Positions 24,076 through 33,475 of a DNA stretch of 64,000 bases are shown here, piece after piece. The notes beneath the pieces were generated by a model that saw nothing but the letters and a program-made list of their open reading frames with translations, did not search any database and was not told where the DNA came from. Numbering within the stretch: the first letter of the stretch is position 1; every line of letters starts with the position of its first letter. This stretch comes from Acidobacteriota bacterium (lineage in GTDB: Bacteria; Acidobacteriota; Terriglobia; Acidiferrales; UBA7541), in assembly GCA_013289715.1 (NCBI GenBank), contig JABCZJ010000003.1:234631-298630 (forward strand), read 5' to 3'. The translations under genes and the position numbers were made by a program.

Positions 24076-26247
24076 TTACGAGCCTGGGCCGGCTGCGGGC
24101 TTGGCGATTTCGGTGCCCGCTTCGCCGGCGACCTCGAGTCCTGCCTTGCGCAGGCCGTCCATCAACTGCTCGACGAGTTCCGAATCCCAAGACTTCCCAA
24201 GCTCCTCCCGCGCAGTTGGGGCGAATTCAGGCCTCAGCCGGAGCAGTTGCTGCAGGGCAGCGCGCGCCGCGTCACGCTCACCGAGTTCCCCATATATCAC
24301 CGCGAGCGCAAGGTGCGCGCGCCAGAAGCGGGGCATGTTGATTTTGAGTGCGGCATCCAGAGCGGCGCGGTAGTCGCGCTTACGGTACGCATCGAAGACC
24401 GAAGGAAACCAGTACCACCCCGGATGATGCGGATTCAGTTTTCTGGCGCGCTCTGCCCAGGCGCAACCGCGCTCCCAGTCGCCGGAATACGCTATCAGAA
24501 AACCCTGGTAGGCGGCAGTGTAGCCGTCCATCGGATTGAGCGCGACGGCCCGATCCGCGGCGTTGCGGAAAGCCTGGAATTCGCGCCGATAAAACAGAAC
24601 CGTGGCCAGAGCGTGATAGGCGAGGTGATTGGACGGCGCTGCTTCGACCGCACGCCGAGCAGCCACGAGCGCCCGTGCGAGTGGATCGGGCCTGGCGTTG
24701 AATCCGTGAACATACTCTTCCACGTAAAGAATCGTCAGCATGGCCGAACAGTCGGCGTGCCCCGGTGCCTGCTGGATAGCGCGCTCCAAGTTGTCGCGCG
24801 TCACAGCGTGCTCCTCAGCGGAGACGCGCTCGAAATAACCGAAGCTGTGCAGCAACGCCTCGTACGGGCTGAGCTGGTCGGAGCCCTTACTGCGGACAGC
24901 TTCGCTCATGCTGTGCGGCAGAACACCGTGCGAATCGGCGACGGTGCAAACGATGCGCGAGACCACGTCATCCTGCAGTTCGAAAACGGTCTCTGGGCTG
25001 AAGACGCGATCGTAGGCCTCGGCCCACAAATGCGCGCCAGAACTGGTATCCACGAGTTGCACGGCGATGCGCACCTTCGCCCCCGCCTGGCGCAGGCTCC
25101 CTTCCATCACATAGCGAGCGCCAAGCGCTTTGCCGGCGGAGCGGACGTCGAGCAACTCGTGCGCATAGCGCGAACTGGAACTGCGAGAGATCACGCGGAG
25201 GTAGGAGAAACGTGCGAGACCGGTGACGATGTCTTCGGATAAGCCGTCGGCGAGCGCGGTGAGGTCCGTATTTCCGCCGCCGTACTTGAACGGCAGCACG
25301 GCGACCCAAAAGCCCTCATTGGCGCGCGCCGCGCCCGATGCGCTGCCGCCGGCGAGGCGTACGGGTTCGAGAACCGTCGTCGACGGCTGCCGCGCGAGAT
25401 CGCGCAATTCATTGGACACGTCTCGCGCGGTTTGCAAGCGGCATTGCGGATCCTTCTCCAAGCAGCGCCTAACGACGCGCGAGAGATCGCCAGGGAGATC
25501 GGCGCGCAGCTCCGCAACGGGGCGGGGCGTGTCCCGAAGAATTGCTGAGATAAGTTCCGCCGACGAACGCCCCTTGAAGGGGCGCTGCCCGGTTGCCATT
25601 TCGTAAAGCACGATGCCCAGTGAGAAAATGTCGGTGCGGCAGTCCACCGCTTCACCCGCAACCTGTTCGGGAGACATGTAGGCCGGTGTTCCCATCACCA
25701 TGCCCGCCTCGGTTTGCGGGCTGTGCGTCTGCGTCGCGTCGCCAGAGCTCATTGGCCGGATCTCTTTGGCCAGGCCGAAGTCCAGAACCTTCACGCGACC
25801 ATCGCTCGTCACCATCACATTTGCGGGTTTCAGATCGCGGTGCACGATTCCTTTCTCATGCGCGGCAGCGAGTGCCCCGGCGAGCGCGGCAGCGATGTCC
25901 ACGATGCGCTCGACTGGGAATCCGCCTTCAGGAATCAGCCGATCCAGCGGCTGCCCTTCGATCAGCTCCATGGTGAGGAAGTGGACGCCGTCGGCCTCCT
26001 CGACGGAGAAGATGGTGACGATGTGCGGGTGATTGAGCGCGGCGACGGCTCGAGCTTCACGCTGGAAGCGCATGAGACGCTGAGGATCGCGGGCCATTTC
26101 GGCCGGCAACACTTTAAGCGCCACATCGCGGCCGAGCTTCGTGTCCGAAGCGCGATACACCTCGCCCATGCCGCCGGCGCCAATCGCCGCCATGAGTTGG
26201 TAATGTGCGAGCGTACGGCCGATCAGTTCGGACCTCCCGCGAGCCAC
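24076..26247 (-). CDS. Serine/threonine protein kinase with TolB-like and TPR regions
   Basis: This 723-residue protein has a PknB-type kinase domain at residues about 15-280: IGAGGMGEVYRA (glycine loop), VALKVLP (Lys), GIVHRDLKPANVMV (catalytic Asp), VLDFGLAKE, and GTPAYMSPEQVAGE. A linker leads to FWVAVLPFKYGGGNTDLTALADGLSEDIVTGLARFSYLRVISRSSSSRY, the TolB/adenylyl-cyclase-associated N-domain. TPR helices follow to the C-terminus (repeated A-x-x-x-ALNP patterns). No membrane helix is seen, so it is probably cytoplasmic. The start codon is GTG. This kinase-effector layout is typical of Acidobacteriota. Confidence 0.92.
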   Translation of the reverse strand: MARGRSELIGRTLAHYQLMAAIGAGGMGEVYRASDTKLGRDVALKVLPAEMARDPQRLMRFQREARAVAALNHPHIVTIFSVEEADGVHFLTMELIEGQPLDRLIPEGGFPVERIVDIAAALAGALAAAHEKGIVHRDLKPANVMVTSDGRVKVLDFGLAKEIRPMSSGDATQTHSPQTEAGMVMGTPAYMSPEQVAGEAVDCRTDIFSLGIVLYEMATGQRPFKGRSSAELISAILRDTPRPVAELRADLPGDLSRVVRRCLEKDPQCRLQTARDVSNELRDLARQPSTTVLEPVRLAGGSASGAARANEGFWVAVLPFKYGGGNTDLTALADGLSEDIVTGLARFSYLRVISRSSSSRYAHELLDVRSAGKALGARYVMEGSLRQAGAKVRIAVQLVDTSSGAHLWAEAYDRVFSPETVFELQDDVVSRIVCTVADSHGVLPHSMSEAVRSKGSDQLSPYEALLHSFGYFERVSAEEHAVTRDNLERAIQQAPGHADCSAMLTILYVEEYVHGFNARPDPLARALVAARRAVEAAPSNHLAYHALATVLFYRREFQAFRNAADRAVALNPMDGYTAAYQGFLIAYSGDWERGCAWAERARKLNPHHPGWYWFPSVFDAYRKRDYRAALDAALKINMPRFWRAHLALAVIYGELGERDAARAALQQLLRLRPEFAPTAREELGKSWDSELVEQLMDGLRKAGLEVAGEAGTEIAKPAAGPGS

Positions 26248-26437
26248 GAAGTTGCCAAGCGTGGCGTTGACTGCGAACAGTGCAGGGCGATTCTACACCA
26301 AGGGGGTTCGCGGGGTGGGCTGGCGGGGTGAGCTGCGCAGGTGTTGAGATTGGAGTGGGAGGAGTTGAGGTTGTCGGCCGCTAGTACCGTCCGGCTTTGG
26401 CGCTTCTGTGTGTTACGATTCGCGCCCGGAGGATTTC

Positions 26438-26803
26438 ATGAAGATGTTTGTTCTTGGCGCGCTTTTCGCGTCGTCGATTTTTTTCGCCGTTCAGGCCCAG
26501 CAGCCCACGCAAACGCAGCGAATTCCATTATTCGAAAATGACGACGTGAAGGTGTGGAAGTCCGTCGTTTTTCCAGGCGCACCCCTCGCCATGCACCGGC
26601 ACGAACATCCACGCGTAATCATAGCGATGACCGGGGGGACCATGAAGATCGTCGAACAGAACGGCCCCGCTGAATCTCATGTCTGGGAAACCGGCAAAGC
26701 TTACTGGCTCCCCGCAAACCTGCCCAACACGATGCACGCCGACGTCAACGCCGGTGAGAAACCGATCGAGGTTGTAGTGGTGGAGTTGGAGAAAGAAAAC
26801 TAA
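26438..26803 (+). CDS. Exported cupin-like protein
   Basis: This 121-residue protein has a signal peptide (MKMFVLGALFASSIFFAVQA). It forms one small beta barrel: VVFPGAPLAMHRHEHPRVIIAMTGGTMKIV holds the metal-binding His residues of cupin motif 1 (HRHEH), and AYWLPANLPNTMHADVNAGEKPIEVVVVEL is motif 2. The start is chosen at 26438 because CGGAGGA (26427-26433) is just upstream. No catalytic role can be assigned. It stands alone on the plus strand. Confidence 0.8.
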   Translation: MKMFVLGALFASSIFFAVQAQQPTQTQRIPLFENDDVKVWKSVVFPGAPLAMHRHEHPRVIIAMTGGTMKIVEQNGPAESHVWETGKAYWLPANLPNTMHADVNAGEKPIEVVVVELEKEN

Positions 26804-26930
26804 TCCGGGGCTTTGCCAAACGGCTTTGGAAGTACTCGGCATCGGTGGAGTTTTGCAAGGCGGCGCGGCGCGATTGCCAATGGCCGGTTACGCGTTCATC
26901 ACGACGATGCCGCAGGCTTCGGCAGATAAC

Positions 26931-27722
26931 TTAGTTAACGGCTGGAGCGTCTGACTGGCGATGATCCACAATCTTGAAGTCCTTGGGCAGTTCGAAAAGC
27001 TCCGCGTCGGGCTCGGATAGGGTTATGTCGGTGATCGTAAAGAGCTGCGTGCCGAAGCTCGGGTCCGTGCGCTTGGAGAGCAGGTTGATGCCGAGCTGAT
27101 CGGCATACCAGTACTCACGGGTAAGGTTGATTTTCTGATCGTTTCCAATCGCTCCGGGATTGTAAGTCACGGTCTCGCGCGTGCCGACCGTGTCCACGCC
27201 GAGGATTACCTGATGACCGATATCTTCGCGGGTCACGTATCCGGCGTCATTCGGCAATGGCCCGGCGGGCACGCCGGTAACGTTGTAAACAGTCTCGGTG
27301 GAAGGCAAATAGTAAGTTAAGGTGCAAACTTTCGGCGTGACCAGCAGCATGCAGGTGTAGAGAGTATGCGCGCTCGGGTCGGAAATCTGTATGGCGTTCA
27401 TTCGCGATTTCACGTTTCCGTTTTTTGGCACCAAAATCCAGCGCTCCTGGTAAATGCGGCCGGAGGCGTCGCGGGCGACGCGTCGCGAGTTCACGAACGT
27501 AATGGTGCCGCTGTCGGATGATCCGCGCACCCACTCCGTGTGCAGAGTCGCAAGGAAAGGCGCGTCTGCCTTGGGGGGAATGACGATGCTTTCAAGCACT
27601 TGCCGGGTTCCACCGTCCTGCGCCTGGACTTGCCGAGTTCCGCCGTCCTCAGCGGTTGCTTGCGAATACAGGACCGCGGGGGAGAAAACAGCGAGAAGGA
27701 TCACGAGGGTCGCGCGTAACAT
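26931..27722 (-). CDS. Exported hypothetical protein, paralogue of the 58987-59862 gene
   Basis: This 263-residue protein has a signal peptide (residues 1-20) and an AGGAGG ribosome site directly before its ATG. A 30-base tandem duplication at 27598-27657 repeats the codons for DGGTRQV near the N-terminus. The C-terminal half shares a clear pattern with the protein at 58987: REYWYADQLGINLLSKRTDPSFGTQLFTITDITLSEPDAELFELPKDFKIVD against ERWYSADLQMVVMTKRSDPRSGDTVFQMTSIARTEPAATLFQVPADYTV. This is a family of exported acidobacterial proteins of unknown function, probably periplasmic. Confidence 0.7.
   Translation of the reverse strand: MLRATLVILLAVFSPAVLYSQATAEDGGTRQVQAQDGGTRQVLESIVIPPKADAPFLATLHTEWVRGSSDSGTITFVNSRRVARDASGRIYQERWILVPKNGNVKSRMNAIQISDPSAHTLYTCMLLVTPKVCTLTYYLPSTETVYNVTGVPAGPLPNDAGYVTREDIGHQVILGVDTVGTRETVTYNPGAIGNDQKINLTREYWYADQLGINLLSKRTDPSFGTQLFTITDITLSEPDAELFELPKDFKIVDHRQSDAPAVN
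27598..27657. repeat. 30-bp tandem duplication inside a coding region
   Basis: Two 30-base copies (27598-27627 and 27628-27657), about 75% identical, encode repeated DGGTRQV next to the signal peptide cleavage site of the 26931-27722 protein. The length is in frame. Confidence 0.7.
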
Positions 27723-28055
27723 TGCGGCCTCCTAGGAAGGCACGCATAGTACCATGAGCGATTACTGTGATGGGAGGTAATTCCAAGCCAAAACAGATCC
27801 CTCATCGGGCCAAAACCCGGCCCGCTGTCGGGACGAAAATACGCAAGGCGTGATGCAGAAAGCAACCGCACTGCGCGATGCTGTAGTCCGGGCAAGACCG
27901 GGCGCAGCTAGCGGCGCCCCTAAACGCGAGGTCACTGCACGGAGCAAAGCGGCAGAAACGGCAGTTGCGGAACACCGAGTCGCCGCAAAAGAGCCCGCGG
28001 ATGCCGGTCGCCCGGAAGAGGACGCCCGAGGCAGGAAAATAACCGCCGCGTTGGC
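27723..28055. other. Gene-free stretch with repeat remnants
   Basis: About 330 bases between two minus-strand genes. It holds a fragment AGATCCCTC shared with the palindromic element at 10221 and a CCCGG-rich inverted patch near 27889-27905. The ORF at 27850-28077 is Ala/Arg/Glu-rich, has no ribosome site and overlaps the end of the protease gene, so I do not call it. Confidence 0.4.
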
Positions 28056-28925
28056 CTACTTTCTCCATAGCAGTTGATTTGTCTCGAAGTTAAAAGCAAC
28101 CTGCTTTGCACCGAGCGATGCCAGCCCCAGGTATCCCGAAACACCGCTGAGCCTGTTTGCTCCCGGCGCGCTGATCAGAACAACTTCTCTGTCGAGATCC
28201 TGGCGGCCCAGACGAAGGCGCGGCACGATGGCGATGCGGTTTTCGAGAGGTCCGCCAAGACTCCATTCGCCGGTTCGCCCTTGCACACGATAATTCGCCA
28301 GCAGGTCCTTGACCGTATCTTCATAAAGAGCTATTCCGCGTGCACCACTGTCCACGACCAGCCAGACCGGCCGCCCGTCGAGATCTACTTCCACCCTGAT
28401 CGACTTGGCATCTGCGCGCATGGGCGCGCAGTGCATTCCGACCGTCGATGTGGGACCGAACAACACGCGTTCTCTGGCGTAATCAACAAGGAAACTCTGC
28501 CTGCGGAACAGGTCGAGGCCGATCACGCCATCCACATGTACTCCAGTCGAGCGCAAGTACTCAAGGTCTTCGATCATGACCCGAACATTGGAAACGCGCT
28601 CCGGCCCGAAAGTCATGTCCTGCACTTCCGTCGATTCCAGCGCCACGGTTTTGTCGAAGGTGATTACCTTTGCCGGTTGGCCGTCAAGTCCAAGTCTCTC
28701 CGCCACTCGGCGGTCGATCGCGGTGTTGCTTGCTCCTGTATCCAGCAAGAACCGTAAATTGTCGGCATTGTTTATGCTACCCCGGGCCACCGCCAAGTAG
28801 CCGCCATAGAGTTTGATGGCCATTTCGTTGCTAGCCAGTTGCGTCCTGGTGCCGCCGACGGCCGCGCCGCACACAACCGACAGCAACAGCGTTCCCAGCA
28901 GCGCAACGACGTTTGTCCGATCCAT
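28056..28925 (-). CDS. Exported retropepsin-like aspartyl protease
   Basis: This 289-residue protein has a signal peptide or anchor (residues about 5-30). FLLDTGASNTAIDRRVAERLGL is the catalytic D-T/S-G motif of the retropepsin-like fold. A second half repeats it as LVVDSGARGIALYED, followed by LGLASLGAKQVAFNFETNQLLW. Two DxG motifs in one chain suggest a pepsin-like pseudo-dimer made by one polypeptide. DGVIGLDLFRRQSFLVDYAR is the typical flap and domain end. Probably periplasmic; substrates unknown. Confidence 0.85.
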   Translation of the reverse strand: MDRTNVVALLGTLLLSVVCGAAVGGTRTQLASNEMAIKLYGGYLAVARGSINNADNLRFLLDTGASNTAIDRRVAERLGLDGQPAKVITFDKTVALESTEVQDMTFGPERVSNVRVMIEDLEYLRSTGVHVDGVIGLDLFRRQSFLVDYARERVLFGPTSTVGMHCAPMRADAKSIRVEVDLDGRPVWLVVDSGARGIALYEDTVKDLLANYRVQGRTGEWSLGGPLENRIAIVPRLRLGRQDLDREVVLISAPGANRLSGVSGYLGLASLGAKQVAFNFETNQLLWRK

Positions 28926-29109
28926 GACGGTGCGCGCTTCGAACCACAGTAGCGCGAGCGTCTAAATTGGCTTGGGTGCAGCAGCAGCTCCATAGTGCCC
29001 CGCTGACTTCTCTCTGGAACACGTCTGACATCACAAAGCTCCGGCCAACTTACACTTACAACGAGTTATGACATAGCGTTCGTGCAACGTTTCTGTTCAT
29101 TGATTCGTC

Positions 29110-29115
29110 TATAAT
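29110..29115 (+). promoter_or_regulatory. Probable -10 box for the winged-helix gene
   Basis: A perfect TATAAT stands 22 bases before the GTG start at 29132. No good -35 is seen at 17 bases. The leader would be only about ten bases, so translation may be nearly leaderless, which agrees with the lack of a ribosome site. Confidence 0.45.
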
Positions 29116-29131
29116 AGCGACCGAAATCACC

Positions 29132-31255
29132 GTGTCATCGAATTCACACACCGTCTCAGCGCCAGCCGTGCCGCGCTATCGTTTCGGCAATTTTGAATTG
29201 AATGTTCATTCCGGTGAACTCAGAAGAAACGGCGCCAAGATGCGCCTTCAGGATCAGCCCTTTCTTGTTCTGCGAAAGTTGCTGGAGAGCGCCGGCACAG
29301 TTGTCGCACGCGAAGATCTTCATGCGGCGCTTTGGCCGGCAGACACCTTTGTCGATTTCGATACAAGCCTGAACACAGCCATCAAGCGTTTGCGTGAAGT
29401 ACTTGCGGACTCCGCGGATAATCCCGTTTTCATTGAGACGGTTCCCCGCCGCGGGTACCGTTTCCTTGCCCCGGTTCAAGTCATTCAGGATGGCGGCCGC
29501 TCGCCCGTTCAGTGGGCCCCTGACGCTTCGCCGACTCTCGTTGCACGCCTTCGATCCAGACTCATTGTTGCTGGCCTATTCGTCACCGTCGTTGTCGCCG
29601 GCTTGCTAGTTCTCATTCATTCGCCCGTAGCCGAGCCACGCGTTCTGGACTCGACTCAGATTACGTTCGACGAAATGGGCAAAGGCAACCTTCAGCTGCA
29701 CAACGGGAAAATCTACTTCAATGAACAAGCTTCCGATCGCGTCACGCTCTTGGAAGTTCCTACCGTCGGCGGCACGCCCGTTCTGCTGGCCTCCTCCTAT
29801 CCCGGCCTGTTTCTTGGCGGCGTCTCTGCGGATGGCTCGAAGCTTCTGATCGCTCCGGCGAACACAAAAAAAGGCCCTTTTCCGCTCAAGGTCATGGATT
29901 TACCATCGGGTTCCTTGCAGAGTGTCGATGGGATTGAGTGTAATGACGTCGCCTGGGCGCCCGACAGCAAAATTATCTTCGCTAGGGACCAAGATGTTGT
30001 CCTGTCCGATGCAGACGGGTCCCATCAGCACAAACTTCTTTCCGCATCGGGTCCGGTGTTCCACATGCGCTTCTCTCCGGACGGAGCTCGATTGCGTTTC
30101 ACCGTCGGCGACAGGATGACCAGCCAAAGCACAATTTGGGAAGCACAAGCCGGCGGCACAGGTCTTCATCAGATTCTGACGGAACTGACGGATTTCCCGG
30201 ACCGCTGTTGTGGCGAATGGTCACGCGACGGCCGCTACTACTTTTTCGAGACCCGGCGCAATGGCCAGAGCAGGATTTGGGCTCTGCCGGAGCGTCACTC
30301 CTTCTGGACCAGGAGCCCGGTGGCCGTTCCCCTTACCACGGTTCCGCCTAACTTCTACATGGGGACCCCGAGCGACGACGGAAAGAAACTGTTCGTCACT
30401 GCCGCGGAGCCGCGCGCCGTCCTTGTGCGTTACGATTCTTCGTCTCGCCAATTTGTGCCATTTCTTTCCGGAATTTCGGCCGGCGATGTGGAAGCCTCAC
30501 GCGATGGCCGCATGCTTACCTACGTCCGTTACCCAGAACAAACTCTTTGGCGCTCCAAAGCTGACGGCTCGGAAGCTGCTCAACTCACCGGGCCTTCTCT
30601 TCGCGCTACGCTGTCGCATTGGTCCCCAGACGGCTCGCGCATTGCTTTTTCCGGCTCTCGTCCGGGCCGTCCTTGGAACATCTTCCTGATTCCTGCCGCT
30701 GGCGGGCCAGCCGATCAATTGACCTCCGGCACAGTCTCCGATCTTGATCCCACCTGGGCTCCGGACGGCTCGACGATCGCCTACGGCCAAACCCGAATCG
30801 AAGGCGGCAAGCAAATCGCGTCAATTCAGTTGCTTGATCTGGCCTCTCGACGCACTACCACTCTCGCCGGCACGGATGGCATCTGTTGTCCGCGTTGGTC
30901 TCCCGATGGCCGCTACCTCCTGGCTTCTCACGCGGACTACGATGATCTTCTCCTCTACGAATTTGCTACCCGAAAGTGGACTGTCATTGCCAGGGGCCTT
31001 GGGCCCATTGGCTATATGGAATGGACGGACGACGGAAAAAGTATCCTCTTCGATACGCTCCTGGTGCAGGAGCCCGCCTTCTATCGCCTTCGCCTCTCCG
31101 ACTTGCGCTTGGAGACAATCGTGAAAATCGGCGACGTCCGTCGCTACTACGGCCCATTTGGTCCTTGGGCCGGCATTGCGCCTGACGGCTCTCCCCTCCT
31201 CGTTCGCGACATCAGCAACGAAGAAATTTACTCGCTTGACCTGCAACTCCCTTAA
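29132..31255 (+). CDS. CadC-like transcriptional regulator: winged helix, membrane helix, TolB-type propeller
   Basis: This 707-residue one-component regulator has an OmpR/PhoB-type winged-helix DNA-binding domain at residues about 10-110 (YRFGNFELNVHSGELRRNGAKMRLQDQPFLVLRKLLE, then TVPRRGYRFLAPV). One membrane helix at about 140-165 (LIVAGLFVTVVVAGLLVLI) joins it to an extracytoplasmic beta-propeller of TolB/WD40-like blades (WSPDGSRIAFSGSRPGRPWNIFLIPAAGG, WAPDGSTIAYG, WSPDGRYLLASH). The layout implies sensing outside and DNA binding inside. The start is GTG. Common in Acidobacteriota. Target genes unknown. Confidence 0.92.
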   Translation: MSSNSHTVSAPAVPRYRFGNFELNVHSGELRRNGAKMRLQDQPFLVLRKLLESAGTVVAREDLHAALWPADTFVDFDTSLNTAIKRLREVLADSADNPVFIETVPRRGYRFLAPVQVIQDGGRSPVQWAPDASPTLVARLRSRLIVAGLFVTVVVAGLLVLIHSPVAEPRVLDSTQITFDEMGKGNLQLHNGKIYFNEQASDRVTLLEVPTVGGTPVLLASSYPGLFLGGVSADGSKLLIAPANTKKGPFPLKVMDLPSGSLQSVDGIECNDVAWAPDSKIIFARDQDVVLSDADGSHQHKLLSASGPVFHMRFSPDGARLRFTVGDRMTSQSTIWEAQAGGTGLHQILTELTDFPDRCCGEWSRDGRYYFFETRRNGQSRIWALPERHSFWTRSPVAVPLTTVPPNFYMGTPSDDGKKLFVTAAEPRAVLVRYDSSSRQFVPFLSGISAGDVEASRDGRMLTYVRYPEQTLWRSKADGSEAAQLTGPSLRATLSHWSPDGSRIAFSGSRPGRPWNIFLIPAAGGPADQLTSGTVSDLDPTWAPDGSTIAYGQTRIEGGKQIASIQLLDLASRRTTTLAGTDGICCPRWSPDGRYLLASHADYDDLLLYEFATRKWTVIARGLGPIGYMEWTDDGKSILFDTLLVQEPAFYRLRLSDLRLETIVKIGDVRRYYGPFGPWAGIAPDGSPLLVRDISNEEIYSLDLQLP

Positions 31256-31486
31256 TTCAACACAGCAGACCGACGCACGCACCCAGCGCGCTCGTGTCTC
31301 TGGCTCTGAACTGTCACTGCATCCTCGGCACGCCGCTTGTGGGTGATCGAACAGCGAAAGTTCATGCAGCTATCGGAAGCGGACCCGCGAGCGGATTTTC
31401 ACCAGCATTACCCGGGCGCTTCCGGTTCACTTGTAAAAGCACCGCCAGATTTTTGCTGAGCGGTCTAAATCGGCACACAACGCAAA
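31256..31486. other. Gene-free 3' region of the regulator
   Basis: About 230 bases between the regulator stop and its terminator. Open frames here are Arg/Pro-rich and have no ribosome sites. I see no RNA gene. Confidence 0.35.
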
Positions 31487-31510
31487 GCGGGGAGCCTGGC
31501 GGCTCCCCGC
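31487..31510 (+). terminator. Hairpin terminator
   Basis: The 10-bp arms GCGGGGAGCC (31487-31496) and GGCTCCCCGC (31501-31510) with a four-base loop are followed by TTGCTTCTTCC. The T-run is weak but the stem is strong. Confidence 0.6.
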
Positions 31511-31859
31511 TTGCTTCTTCCGTAGCCACCGCGATGCCGAAGGCTTCGCCGGTGGCGCGCACCGCAAGAGCGGTGTGAAAACGGCGTCTATCTCAAACTA
31601 CTCTGCCCGGTGGAGTCATACAAATTCCTCCGTGCACTACGACTACAATTCTCTTCTACTCCCGCGTATTGCTGAATGCAACCGGAAAATATTGCGTTCG
31701 AGAAACCGCAAAGATATGAATCTGAATACTTCCATCAGCGCCGGGGCACGGATGATCAAAGCTCATAGCAACTGTGTGATTTCATCTTGGCGGTAATGCT
31801 TAAGCGCACCGTTGTAATCCACGCAGGCCCGCCGCAACGCGGCGGCTTGTAGAATAAAG
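31511..31859. other. Gene-free stretch before the lyase-like gene
   Basis: About 350 bases. The only structure is a perfect 7-bp hairpin CCGCCGC/GCGGCGG at 31829-31845 just before the next gene. No ORF has a ribosome site. Confidence 0.35.
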
Positions 31860-33392
31860 TTGGACAGGAGACCTCTCATAGTCAAGCAGCAGAACTTTCG
31901 GTTCGTGGTGCGGTTAGCAGTAGGCTTGTTTTGCGCGCTATCAGCGATGCCGGAATCGTTCGCCCGACCTCAAGGCACCGGCCCCGGAGTCGCCGACCTC
32001 TCGGCCCCTAAACTTGCCGGACGATACGTCAGACTTGCTGGACATCCGGGAGTATTCACCACACGCAGCGAGCTAAACGCCCTGGCTAAACAAATTAATG
32101 TGCCAGGCAGCTATTCCGCGAAGCGCTTTCATCAACTTGCTGCTCAAGTCAAACGTGATGTCTCCGGTCGCAATGAGTGGGGAGCCGCTTATTCCGGCTG
32201 TAACTTGGATATCTACACTTATGCATTTTCCTACGAGCCACAGACAACCCATAACGTTGACCACGCCACGAAGGTTTCCTCAGCCCTGGGGCTTAACCCA
32301 AACTCTACTCCTCCTGCTGGCGCAGCAGTTGTTGCTTCACGACTGGCCTTGTATGCAGCGCTGCTGAAGGCCGGTGCGACGCTAGCTGCGGGCGAGCCAA
32401 GCGCGGAGCAGGCTGCGGCGATAGGAAAGCAAATTCTTGTGGCGTGGAGCGCGCATGGCTTTCAGGACGGCCACGGCCGAATTCTTTCCATCCCCTCTCA
32501 ATTTTGCGATGACGACGGCCGTTCTAACGTCGGCACGACGGCGGGCGCGGGATTAGCTGTTGCGCGCGGCGTAATCTATTCCGTGCAGGCGCAGGATCTT
32601 CTCATGTATGTGGGCACTCTTAGTGACGCAGATGCCAAGCAAATCAACGCCTTCCACTCCGCGATGTACGAGTTGCTTCGAAATGCGCTTAATTACAATT
32701 TTTCCTTCCATGCTTGGGCCTGCGACCACTTTAGTAACCACGCAGCGAATCAACTGACCGGGCTGTTGGCACTGGCGCGCATACTGGACAATCAACAGAA
32801 GATTGAAGCGGTCCTCTACGGCAGGGATAAGTCAATCTCCGTGACTTTGCCGTGGACCTCTTTTTTCGAGAGAGCGATTTACGGCAATGGGGATAAGGTA
32901 AACGCCTGTTATGCCAATAAAGGCCCGGATGGCGACATGAGCAAGCCTTTCTTTCAAACCGTCACGGTAGCGCCCGGTGAAATCGACGACCGTTATCGCA
33001 ACGCCGACGCCTCGCAAGGAATTGGCTATCCAATGTTCACACTGGAACGTCTTCTTGACGCCGCCGAACTCTTGCGTGGCGCCGGCTATGATGCCTACGG
33101 CTATCACGGAATTCATGGCCAATCGATTGAAACGGCGACGGCATATTACGGTTGCTACGCAAAAACAGCGCGCTTCGGAAAAACCATCACTCCGGAAAAT
33201 TCACATACTTGCCCCGATGCAGCGCAGTACTACGGCAAGATCGTGAATGGTGTGGATCGCATGATCACCGTTGCCGCCCTACGGTTTCCGCAAAACCAGT
33301 CGATCACAGATCTTGAACCGCAAGCGAAGACTACCTCAGCGTCGGGACCATTTTCGCTCGATGCCATTCTGTTCGGCAAATGGCGCGATTGA
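31860..33392 (+). CDS. Exported alginate-lyase-like (alpha/alpha toroid) protein
   Basis: About 500 residues. A signal peptide (VVRLAVGLFCALSAMPESFA) follows a short polar N-terminus. HPGVFTTRSELNALAKQI is the start of many alginate lyase/heparinase-like toroid proteins. FSFHAWACDHFSNHAANQLTGLLALARILDN is a helix with conserved Asn/His typical of alginate lyase family active sites, though exact catalytic residues are uncertain. It would cut uronate-containing polysaccharides in the periplasm. Start choice is open: TTG at 31860 gives the longest frame, but AGGAG (31866-31870) is placed for an ATA codon at 31878. Confidence 0.65.
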   Translation: MDRRPLIVKQQNFRFVVRLAVGLFCALSAMPESFARPQGTGPGVADLSAPKLAGRYVRLAGHPGVFTTRSELNALAKQINVPGSYSAKRFHQLAAQVKRDVSGRNEWGAAYSGCNLDIYTYAFSYEPQTTHNVDHATKVSSALGLNPNSTPPAGAAVVASRLALYAALLKAGATLAAGEPSAEQAAAIGKQILVAWSAHGFQDGHGRILSIPSQFCDDDGRSNVGTTAGAGLAVARGVIYSVQAQDLLMYVGTLSDADAKQINAFHSAMYELLRNALNYNFSFHAWACDHFSNHAANQLTGLLALARILDNQQKIEAVLYGRDKSISVTLPWTSFFERAIYGNGDKVNACYANKGPDGDMSKPFFQTVTVAPGEIDDRYRNADASQGIGYPMFTLERLLDAAELLRGAGYDAYGYHGIHGQSIETATAYYGCYAKTARFGKTITPENSHTCPDAAQYYGKIVNGVDRMITVAALRFPQNQSITDLEPQAKTTSASGPFSLDAILFGKWRD

Positions 33393-33475
33393 CAGAAGCG
33401 TTCCTGAAAATCTGAGGGATGTGGAAGTAGCTCGACGAGTTTGGATTAGCCGAGTGAGTCGTTCGGTGGGACGAT

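Noticed and set aside
23903..24373. Plus-strand ORF of 156 codons after the DsrE gene
   Set aside because: Most of it is antisense to the kinase gene; the first part has no ribosome site or known pattern.
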